The translations under genes were made by a program, and so were the position numbers. DNA of 64,000 bases from CAWCWN01 sp963799245 (GTDB taxonomy: Bacteria; Chloroflexota; Ktedonobacteria; Ktedonobacterales; Ktedonobacteraceae), in the NCBI GenBank assembly GCA_963799245.1, contig CAWCWN010000003.1, positions 186,001 through 250,000 of the forward strand. The letters run 5' to 3'. The stretch's first letter is position 1, and each line of letters begins with the position of its first letter. Positions 57,876 to 64,000 of the stretch are shown in pieces. The notes beneath the pieces are model-generated. The model was not told where the DNA came from and made no database searches. It worked only from the letters and a program-made list of their open reading frames with translations.

Positions 57876-58850
57876 TTATGCAGGCGGCACGCCGGGTTCA
57901 TCAGACCTGGCATCGTCTGGTATATGCTCGGTGAATACACGACTGGCCAGTATATCCTCGGCCTCAAGCGTCATCAGGTCTACCTTAGACATTCTCCCCC
58001 CTTTGGCGACGAGACGGTTGGCCTGGCGCAGGCGTGCTCGATCTATGGCATTGCGCACACTGCGAGCATTGGCAAAGCGCGGCATCTGCATGCGCCGTGT
58101 AAGATAGGTCGCGAACGCCTCGAGGGCCTCGGGGCTCAAACGATACATCTGTTCCGCAAGCATCAGTTGCGCGATTGCCAGCAGCTCCTCACACGAGTAA
58201 TCGGGAAAATCCAGGTGGTGGGCAATGCGCGAACTGATGCCAGGATTCGACTGGAAGAAGGTCTCCATGCGGTCCTTGTAGCCCGCGAGGATGACCACCA
58301 GATCTTCGCGCTGGTTCTCCATCACCTGCAAGAGAATCTCGATGGCTTCCTGCCCATAGTCGCGCTCGTTTTCCTGGCGGTAGAGGTAGTAGGCCTCGTC
58401 AATAAAGAGCACACCGCCCATGGCGCGTTTGAGGACCTCCTTGGTTTTGGGTGCAGTATGGCCGATGTACTGGCCAACCAGGTCGTCACGTGTCACCGCC
58501 ACCAGGTGCCCTTTGCGCACATAGCTCAGGCGATGCAGGATCGTGGCCATACGCATCGCCACCGTCGTCTTGCCGGTGCCTGGCCCACCCGTAAAGGACA
58601 TGTGCAGTGAGGGGGGGCGCGCCGCCAATCCCAGGCTACGCCGCATGCGATCAACCAGGAGCAGGGCGGCGATTTCGCGAATGCGCGTCTTGACCGCTGT
58701 CAGCCCCACGAGTTCCTGGTCAAGCTTGTGGAGGACCTCCATGACCTGCGATTCCTGGAGCACGGCCCCCAGATCCGCGCTCGTTTCATCAGCGGCAGCG
58801 CGCGTCGTGCTGTTCATTTCCTCGGCTGGAGTAGATGGAAGCATGCTCAT
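57876..58850 (-). CDS. cbbX: Red-type RuBisCO activase CbbX
   Basis: 324 residues, AAA+ ATPase. Walker A is SFTGGPGTGKTT (about 86-96), Walker B is VLFIDEAYYLYR (about 147-158) and the pore loop is DDLVGQYIGHTAPKT. The C-terminal lid has the sensor-2 region FANARSVRNAIDRARLRQAN. CbbX hexamers pull the C-terminal tail of red-type RbcL to free inhibited active sites, and are themselves switched on by RuBP. ATG 58850 has gaggag four bases upstream. It lies nine bases after the rbcS stop, so the three genes form one operon. Length matches known CbbX proteins apart from a 35-residue N-terminal extension. Confidence 0.94.
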   Translation of the reverse strand: MSMLPSTPAEEMNSTTRAAADETSADLGAVLQESQVMEVLHKLDQELVGLTAVKTRIREIAALLLVDRMRRSLGLAARPPSLHMSFTGGPGTGKTTVAMRMATILHRLSYVRKGHLVAVTRDDLVGQYIGHTAPKTKEVLKRAMGGVLFIDEAYYLYRQENERDYGQEAIEILLQVMENQREDLVVILAGYKDRMETFFQSNPGISSRIAHHLDFPDYSCEELLAIAQLMLAEQMYRLSPEALEAFATYLTRRMQMPRFANARSVRNAIDRARLRQANRLVAKGGRMSKVDLMTLEAEDILASRVFTEHIPDDARSDEPGVPPA

Positions 58851-58858
58851 GATCTCCT

Positions 58859-59284
58859 CTAAGTGAACCGTTCTCCCTTGGGTTTGTCCGTCGCATAGCT
58901 ATGCAAGCTATAGCGTATGGTGCGGTCATGTGCCTCCTGGCGCATGAGGCCGAAACCGGGATCGTGCGCAGGACGGTTCACGATAAACGAGAGGGCCAGC
59001 GTCTGCCGTCCTTTCGTGCGGTCGAAGGCCCCCACCCGAATATAGTGCTGCGGGTAGGCTTTGCGGCACGCGTTGATCTCCAAGAGAATCGCCGCCGGGT
59101 CCTTCACATCGAACATGGGCAATCCCCACATGTCCCAGTAGGTGTTGCGCGGGTGAGGATCGTCGGTGAACTCGATGTTGATCGGCCAGTCGTTTCCCAG
59201 GCAGTAGGCTATCTGCTGGCCGATCTCTTCATCGCTCAGGGGCGGCAGGAAGGAAAAGGTGCCTTGCGTCAGATGAAAAGTCAT
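58859..59284 (-). CDS. rbcS: RuBisCO small subunit, red type
   Basis: 141 residues from ATG 59284 (MTFHLTQGTFSFLPPLSDEE), which has aaggag eight bases upstream; GTG 59293 and ATG 59290 are too close to that site. Family motifs are QIAYCLGNDWPINIEFTDDP and HPRNTYWDMWGLPMFDVKDP, then YIRVGAFDRTKGRQTLALSF. The C-terminal extension (IVNRPAHDPGFGLMRQEAHD and on) is the beta-hairpin typical of red-type enzymes; it fills the central solvent channel so that RbcL and RbcS assemble without the green-type chaperones. It lies 17 bp after rbcL. Confidence 0.94.
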   Translation of the reverse strand: MTFHLTQGTFSFLPPLSDEEIGQQIAYCLGNDWPINIEFTDDPHPRNTYWDMWGLPMFDVKDPAAILLEINACRKAYPQHYIRVGAFDRTKGRQTLALSFIVNRPAHDPGFGLMRQEAHDRTIRYSLHSYATDKPKGERFT

Positions 59285-59301
59285 GCTCATCACTCCTTGG
59301 A

Positions 59302-60750
59302 CTAATAACTCGGCGTTGGGATGGCATCGGGCGTGTCGGTCGATGCGTAGTTGAAGCTGATATCCTTCCAGAGCTCCAGGGCGGCATGCAGCGGACTCGA
59401 CCAGCGCGCCGCCTTCTCCAGGATGTCTGGCCCCTCGTGCATGATGTCGCGGCCCTCGTTGCGCGCCTGAATCATGGCCTCCACCGCCACGCGGTTGGCC
59501 GTCGCGCCGGCCGCGATGCCCATGGGATGGCCAATCGTGCCCCCGCCGAACTGCAGGACCACATCCTCGCCCAGATAGTGCAGCAGCTGGTGCATTTGCC
59601 CGGCATGAATCCCACCCGAGGCCACCGGCATGACGGCGGGCAGGGATGCCCAGTCCTGCTCGAAGAGCAGGCCCAGGGCCGGATCAGCCGCGTACTTCGC
59701 CTCGCGCAGGGTCTTATAGTAGCCGCGCACGGCCTGGGGATCCCCTTCCAGTTTTCCCACCACCGTCCCGGCATGAATGTGATCAACCCCCGCCAGGCGC
59801 ATCCATTTGGCGATCACCCGGAAAGAGACGCCGTGCGTCTTCTGGCGCGTGTATGTGCCATGGCCCGCGCGGTGCAGGTGCAGGATCAGGCCATTTTTGC
59901 GCGCCCATTTCGCCATCGACTGGATCGCCGTGTAGCCAATAGTCAGGTCGATCATCACGATGATACTGCCCAGCTCTTTGGCAAACTCGGCGCGCTCGTA
60001 CATATCTTCCATCGTCGCAGCGGTGACGTTGAGGTAGTGGCCCTTGACTTCGCCGGTTTCCGCGCTGGCTTTATTGACCGCCTCCATACAGAAGAGGTAG
60101 CGATCCCGCCAGCGCATAAAAGGCTGTGAGTTGATATTTTCGTCGTCCTTGACAAAGTCAAGACCGCCGCGCAGGGCCTCGTAGACGACGCGGCCGTAGT
60201 TACGAGCTGAGAGCCCGAGCTTGGGCTTGGTGGTTGCTCCCAGTAACGGGCGACCATACTTATCCAGGTACTCACGCTCCATGACAATGCCATGCGGCGG
60301 CCCTTGAAAGGTCTTGACATAGTGAGGCGGGATGCGCATATCCTCCAGACGCAAGCTTTTGAGCGCTTTGAAGCCAAAGACGTTGCCAATAATGCTTGAG
60401 GTCAGGTTGGCGATCGAGCCCTCCTCGAAGAGGTCCAGGTCGTAGGCAATGTAGGCGATATACTGCTCGGTACCAGGCACCGGCACGACCTGATAGGCTT
60501 TGGCCTGGTAGTTTTCGTACGACGTTAAACGATCAGTCCAGACCACCGTCCAGGTAGCGGTGGAAGACTCACCAGCAACGGCCGCCGCGGCCTCAATGGG
60601 ATCTACGCCTTCCTGGGGCACAAGACGAAACGCGCACAAAATGTCTGTATCTTTTGGTTCATAGTCGGGTCTCCAGTAGCCCATCTGGGCGTAGGGAATA
60701 ACCCCGGATGCCCAGCGACTTTTCTGCTCCGACTGGACCTCTATCGTCAT
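59302..60750 (-). CDS. rbcL: RuBisCO large subunit, form I red type
   Basis: 482 residues, complete. It fixes CO2 onto ribulose-1,5-bisphosphate. The active-site lysine motif is LLGATTKPKLGLSARNYGR (about 170-188), the carbamylated Lys motif GGLDFVKDDENINSQPFMRW (about 196-215), and loop 6 GTVVGKLEGDPQ (about 328-339). The C-terminal part contains GGGTIGHPMGIAAGATANRV. VKDDENIN and the tail (TPDAIPTPSY) are of red, CbbX-dependent type. The start ATG 60750 has gaggagaaa upstream. It is divergent from cbbR with a 155-bp promoter region containing an operator-like motif. There are no lesions. Confidence 0.95.
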   Translation of the reverse strand: MTIEVQSEQKSRWASGVIPYAQMGYWRPDYEPKDTDILCAFRLVPQEGVDPIEAAAAVAGESSTATWTVVWTDRLTSYENYQAKAYQVVPVPGTEQYIAYIAYDLDLFEEGSIANLTSSIIGNVFGFKALKSLRLEDMRIPPHYVKTFQGPPHGIVMEREYLDKYGRPLLGATTKPKLGLSARNYGRVVYEALRGGLDFVKDDENINSQPFMRWRDRYLFCMEAVNKASAETGEVKGHYLNVTAATMEDMYERAEFAKELGSIIVMIDLTIGYTAIQSMAKWARKNGLILHLHRAGHGTYTRQKTHGVSFRVIAKWMRLAGVDHIHAGTVVGKLEGDPQAVRGYYKTLREAKYAADPALGLLFEQDWASLPAVMPVASGGIHAGQMHQLLHYLGEDVVLQFGGGTIGHPMGIAAGATANRVAVEAMIQARNEGRDIMHEGPDILEKAARWSSPLHAALELWKDISFNYASTDTPDAIPTPSY

Positions 60751-60836
60751 GTTGATTTCTCCTCACCATTTGCTGGTATTTTTTGGTCTTCACTGCGAGA
60801 AGTATAGCATGGCAAAATCATTAGTGGTAGTAGCAG

Positions 60837-60860
60837 TTAGCTATCCATTCCATAGATTAA
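60837..60860. promoter_or_regulatory. Operator-like motif between rbcL and cbbR
   Basis: TTAGCTAT, seven bases, ATAGATTAA: an imperfect dyad with LysR-type T-N11-A spacing, 87 bp before the rbcL start and 46 bp before cbbR. A near-identical 24-bp motif lies at 62758-62781, upstream of the second LysR gene and phosphoribulokinase (19 of 24 positions equal). It is probably a CbbR binding site. Confidence 0.6.
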
Positions 60861-60905
60861 ACATTATACATTGCCTCGGAGCCGCGAACATGGTACGATT
60901 TGCGT

Positions 60906-61826
60906 ATGGTTACGATATCTGGCCCACCTAACTTAACCAACCATCAGCTCGAGGTATTTCACACGGTGGCGCATTGCCTGAGCTATACAAGGGCTGCGGA
61001 GGCCCTCTATCTCTCTCAGCCGGCCGTTTCACAGCAGATCAGGACCCTCGAACATCTGCTGGGGCTGCGGCTATTTGCTCGCCATGGCCGCGGCATCATC
61101 CTGACCCCCGCAGGCCAGCAATTCCTGCTACATACAGAACGACTCCTCACGCTACTTGCGGAGACAGCGACCGTCGTGCAGGAGATCCATGCGCTTGAAC
61201 GAGGCAGCGTTGTCGTAGGCGCAAGCACCAGCGCCGCCACGTACGTGGTGCTTCCCCTGCTCAGTACCTTCCATACCCTCTACCCACGTATCCATGTCAC
61301 ACTCATGGTCGCTGACCGCCACACCATCGAAGAGCGCCTGCTCACTCACCAAGTGGACCTGGCAGTAATGAGCCTGATCGAACAGCAAGATCGTTTCGCT
61401 ATAGAGTTTTTGCTGCCGTATGAGCTGGTGGTGGTGGCTACACCAGCTCACTGCCTGGCAGGTCGTTCAGCACTGACACTCCACGACCTGGCGCGGGAGA
61501 CGTTCCTGCTACGCGAGCAGGGATCAGGCAGCAGGCTTGATATAGAGCAATACTTTGCACAGGCCGGAGTGCCCTTACAGGCGAGCCTGGAACTTGGCAG
61601 TATCGAGGCGATCAAGGAAGGGGTAGCCGCCGGATTGGGGATTGCTGTGATACCCAGGGAGGCGATTGAGCTGGAGCTTGCCAGTGAAGATCTGGCTGTC
61701 CTCGATGTCGCAGGCTTTCCCCGCCAGCGCAAATGGTATGTCGTACATGTAAAAGGCAGAAAGCTGGCTCGAGCGGCAAGCGCCGTGCAGGAGCTCTTCC
61801 TGCAAAAGCGGAGCAACTCCCCCTGA
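60906..61826 (+). CDS. cbbR: LysR-type regulator CbbR
   Basis: 306 residues from ATG 60906 (TTG 60900 is in frame). The winged helix-turn-helix reads LEVFHTVAHCLSYTRAAEAL, YLSQPAVSQQIRTLEHLLG (about 15-55). The effector domain (about 95-300) has the usual two lobes (VVVGASTSAATYVVLPLLS; SGSRLDIEQYFAQAG). LysR proteins divergent to RuBisCO genes are usually CbbR, which senses metabolites such as RuBP or NADPH and activates the operon. It is convergent with a second LysR gene, two bases apart at the stops. The position and the operator-like motif upstream support the name. Confidence 0.88.
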   Translation: MVTISGPPNLTNHQLEVFHTVAHCLSYTRAAEALYLSQPAVSQQIRTLEHLLGLRLFARHGRGIILTPAGQQFLLHTERLLTLLAETATVVQEIHALERGSVVVGASTSAATYVVLPLLSTFHTLYPRIHVTLMVADRHTIEERLLTHQVDLAVMSLIEQQDRFAIEFLLPYELVVVATPAHCLAGRSALTLHDLARETFLLREQGSGSRLDIEQYFAQAGVPLQASLELGSIEAIKEGVAAGLGIAVIPREAIELELASEDLAVLDVAGFPRQRKWYVVHVKGRKLARAASAVQELFLQKRSNSP

Positions 61827-61828
61827 TG

Positions 61829-62752
61829 CTACTGCACTGGTTTTGACTCTCTTAAGAAATCGATGAACTCAGCCGCGACGCGAGTCAGAGGCCGTTCAGC
61901 CAGGCGGGCGATGTACCAGCGGCGCTGGATGGGGAATTGCTCGACGCGCAGGATAATCAGTCTGCCATAGAGTACCTCGCGCTTCACCGCCACCTCTGAG
62001 AGTACACTCACGCCGAGTCCCGCTGCAACTGCGCGTTTGATTGCCTCGATATGTCCGAGCACCATCCCAACTTTAAGCGGCATCCCCGCCACCTCGAACA
62101 ACTCCTCAACAGCGGCCCGCGTACCAGAGCCCACCTCGCGCAAAAGAAAGCTTTCATCCGCCAGGCGCTTCAGCGACACATGGGTGTGCGTGGCTAATAC
62201 ATGGCCAGGAGAGGCAACTACCACCAATGGATTCGCCAGAAATGGCTCGGCCACGAGTCCCTCAACCGCCGGGGGCCGGCCGGCTATGACCAGGTCCGCC
62301 TCTCCCGCTAACAGGCAAGCGCGAACCTCTGCGCGGTTGGCTATACGCAGCCTGGGCGCCACACCGTTCTGTCGTTCGTGAAATGCCCCCAGGAGATGCG
62401 GCAGAACATAGGTCCCTACCGTGGTATCGGCCGCTACACACAACGGCACGCTCTCCGCCGTTGTGCTGCCGCGCAGCTCGGTCATCGTGCGCCATGCCTC
62501 ATCCACAGCCGCGACCAGCTGTCGAGCATGATTGTACAGCTCGCGCCCCTCATCCGTCAGTGCAAGATGTTTTCCCCACTGCTCCAGCAGAGGCAGCCGC
62601 GTAGCTCGTTCCAGCTCCGCTATCAAGGCCGAAATCGTGGGCTGCTGACAGCCCAACTCTTCCGCCGCACGCGTATAACTCAAGAGCCGCGCGACTGTGC
62701 AGTAGACGCGCAGCTGGTGTAGTGTAATGGTGTTTAGGCGTGACCAATTCAT
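61829..62752 (-). CDS. Second LysR-type regulator (CbbR-like)
   Basis: 307 residues. The N-terminal helix-turn-helix is LHQLRVYCTVARLLSYTRAA, then EELGCQQPTISALIAELERA (about 11-50). The effector domain has SVPLCVAADTTVGTYVLPHL and REVGSGTRAAVEELFEVAG, similar in plan to the first LysR protein but clearly diverged. It is divergent from the phosphoribulokinase gene. An operator-like motif starts only six bases upstream of its ATG (62758-62781), suggesting that it is regulated by, or represses, this shared promoter. The target could be the kinase operon. Both regulators end at the same point in convergent orientation. Confidence 0.87.
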   Translation of the reverse strand: MNWSRLNTITLHQLRVYCTVARLLSYTRAAEELGCQQPTISALIAELERATRLPLLEQWGKHLALTDEGRELYNHARQLVAAVDEAWRTMTELRGSTTAESVPLCVAADTTVGTYVLPHLLGAFHERQNGVAPRLRIANRAEVRACLLAGEADLVIAGRPPAVEGLVAEPFLANPLVVVASPGHVLATHTHVSLKRLADESFLLREVGSGTRAAVEELFEVAGMPLKVGMVLGHIEAIKRAVAAGLGVSVLSEVAVKREVLYGRLIILRVEQFPIQRRWYIARLAERPLTRVAAEFIDFLRESKPVQ

Positions 62753-62757
62753 AAGCT

Positions 62758-62781
62758 AAATCTATAGCAAGCATAGCTAAA
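62758..62781. promoter_or_regulatory. Second copy of the operator-like motif
   Basis: On the minus strand TTAGCTAT, six bases, TATAGATTTA: 19 of 24 positions equal to the motif at 60837-60860. It is adjacent to the LysR gene start and about 170 bp upstream of the phosphoribulokinase start. Confidence 0.6.
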
Positions 62782-62951
62782 TGCTGCTTGTTATTATCAA
62801 TCCTTCCATTTACTATTGTATCATAGGTAAAAGCCAGCTCAAACAATTGATCTGTCTTTGCACAAGACATAGCCGCATCTGCTTCCTACCATACCAGATC
62901 GGGGTGATACTCGCGCCTGGCCGGCCAGGCGCAAGGAGTTTGGAGAGTGTT

Positions 62952-63932
62952 ATGATTGCAACATCTACGGGGATTGAACGATCCTTCACCGTTGGCACAA
63001 GGCGTCCCATCATTTTAGGCATAGTGGGGGACAGTGCTGCGGGTAAGACAACGTTGAGCCGAGGTATCGCGCAGATCCTGGGCGTTGAGAACGTCGCGGT
63101 ACTCTGTACCGACGACTACCACCGCTATAATCGACTGCAGCGCAAAAAACTGGGTATTACGCCTTTGGACCCTGAGTGCAACTATCTAGATATTATGGCG
63201 CAGCATCTACGACTGCTACGTGCCGGTGAACCCATTTTGAAGCCCCACTATGACCATACGTTAGGTGACTTTGGCCCGCCGCAATATATTGTCCCGCACC
63301 CTTTTCTAATCGTCGAGGGTCTGCTGGGAATGTACTGGCAGGAGATGCGCGATGCTTATAGCGTTCGCGTCTATCTCGATCCGCCTGAGGAATTGCGCCG
63401 GCGCTGGAAAATCCTGCGTGACACTGCCAAACGCGGATATTCCGAGGAGGAGGTGCTGCGCGAACTCGCCATTCGCGAGCATGATTTGGCCAAGTATATC
63501 CGGCCCCAGCTTGATAACGCCGACATTGCCGTCTCTTTTTACCCCGGCCAGGCAGCGGGCGCCGCGCAGGATGGCGATGCGCACCTCGATGTGCGCCTGA
63601 CCCTGCATGGAACGCTGCATCATCCCGACCTGAGCGAGGTCATTGCTGAAGATCGATCTGGCTGCATGCGCTCGACGCTGGGACGCAAGGGTGGCCGGGC
63701 CGTCGAGTACCTGGAGATCGACGGTTCCATCCCTGAAGAGCCGGCCAGCGCGCTGGAGCGCTGTATTCTGGATCACCTGGATGCCTGCGGCGCGGCCTCC
63801 CTGGCGGATCTTGGTCAATACTCCGATTCTCGCACTCGCGATAGTCGGCATAGCCACCCCCTGGCCCTTACCCAGTTGCTCCTGGTCTATCACCTGCTGC
63901 GGGCCAAGCAACGCGAGCAGGTCAAAGTTTGA
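62952..63932 (+). CDS. prk: Phosphoribulokinase
   Basis: 326 residues from ATG 62952, with caaggagtttggag upstream; an open frame extends back to 62781 but lacks likeness and a ribosome-binding site. P-loop: LGIVGDSAAGKTTLS (about 23-37). The CTDDYHRYNR motif (about 57-66) carries the catalytic Asp and substrate Arg of phosphoribulokinase, and KPHYDHTLGDFG (about 98-109) and FLIVEGLLGMY (about 118) follow the family pattern. It makes ribulose-1,5-bisphosphate from ribulose-5-phosphate and ATP, the substrate of the adjacent RuBisCO. A relative of uridine kinase is the alternative, but the context argues for this enzyme. The rest of the Calvin-cycle genes, if clustered, lie beyond the window. 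Confidence 0.92.
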   Translation: MIATSTGIERSFTVGTRRPIILGIVGDSAAGKTTLSRGIAQILGVENVAVLCTDDYHRYNRLQRKKLGITPLDPECNYLDIMAQHLRLLRAGEPILKPHYDHTLGDFGPPQYIVPHPFLIVEGLLGMYWQEMRDAYSVRVYLDPPEELRRRWKILRDTAKRGYSEEEVLRELAIREHDLAKYIRPQLDNADIAVSFYPGQAAGAAQDGDAHLDVRLTLHGTLHHPDLSEVIAEDRSGCMRSTLGRKGGRAVEYLEIDGSIPEEPASALERCILDHLDACGAASLADLGQYSDSRTRDSRHSHPLALTQLLLVYHLLRAKQREQVKV

Positions 63933-63942
63933 GCGGAAGGAC

Positions 63943-63963
63943 GGCGGATAGACTCTATCCGCC
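63943..63963 (+). terminator. Hairpin after phosphoribulokinase
   Basis: The 9-bp arms ggcggatag and ctatccgcc enclose act, ten bases after the stop. There is no clear T-run, so it is either a weak or factor-dependent terminator or only a pause site. Confidence 0.5.
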
Positions 63964-64000
63964 TGACTCGGCAGCGCCACTTATCCCGTGGTAATGATCT

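Overview
The window looks like an accessory-rich stretch of a chromosome from a filamentous member of the Chloroflexota, most probably class Ktedonobacteria. This is an inference from protein flavour (AAA/TPR regulator remnants, Mth938 and pRiA4b-ORF3-like proteins, a Clp-N/S1/zinc-ribbon pair), the very high load of diverse insertion sequences, and a red-type RuBisCO locus. No rRNA, tRNA or CRISPR array was seen.

Layout. 1-5.1 kb: an AAA/TPR regulator destroyed by nested insertions (a 98-bp MITE-like element, then an IS701-type element), other gene remnants, an alpha/beta hydrolase, an IS66 scrap and a cupin protein. 5.2-15.0 kb (minus strand): a nonribosomal peptide locus with one C-A-PCP protein, a gutted second NRPS gene, an ABC exporter, and a C-A-PCP-TE protein whose adenylation domain reads as glycine-specific. 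15.1-27.0 kb: a mobile-element zone with an IS1634 remnant, an ISAs1 element with a 9-bp target duplication, an IS4-like element with a 9-bp duplication, an IS607 element with an intact TnpB and a probable omega-RNA end, and IS605 remnants split by another IS. Between these sit a PLP threonine-dehydratase-like enzyme, an adenosine deaminase and a GH13 glucosidase whose 5' end has been replaced.

27.2-36.1 kb: a complete, intact four-gene Wadjet-type (JetABCD) anti-plasmid SMC system of the DUF2397/DUF2398/TIGR02680/DUF2399 variant. 36-46 kb: two polyphosphate kinase 2 copies, Mth938 and pRiA4b-ORF3-like proteins, a secreted trypsin-like protease, a Clp-N/S1/zinc-ribbon gene pair, an FAD oxidoreductase and a GCS2-type ligase. 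Many of these carry single-base frameshifts.

46.2-48.3 kb: the most unusual feature. A gene that was an S9 (prolyl-oligopeptidase) family peptidase contains 1372 consecutive bases without one cytosine on the + strand. Cytosines return gradually toward an intact 3' end, and the peptide pattern suggests C was replaced mainly by A. A smaller G-poor, T-rich patch lies in the S1-domain gene at 42.7-43.1 kb. Extreme C-specific mutation and a sequencing or assembly artefact are both open.

48.4-55.8 kb: a GH63-like glucosidase, a CAP-domain lipoprotein, a type I pullulanase and an amidase. 55.9-57.9 kb: two copies of a 56-nt perfect palindrome, originally in tandem, now separated by an IS4-family element. 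57.9-63.9 kb: a Calvin-cycle cassette with rbcL-rbcS-cbbX (minus), a divergent cbbR, a second LysR regulator and a phosphoribulokinase. The two divergent promoters share a 24-bp operator-like motif (19 of 24 identical), which suggests they are co-regulated by the LysR proteins.
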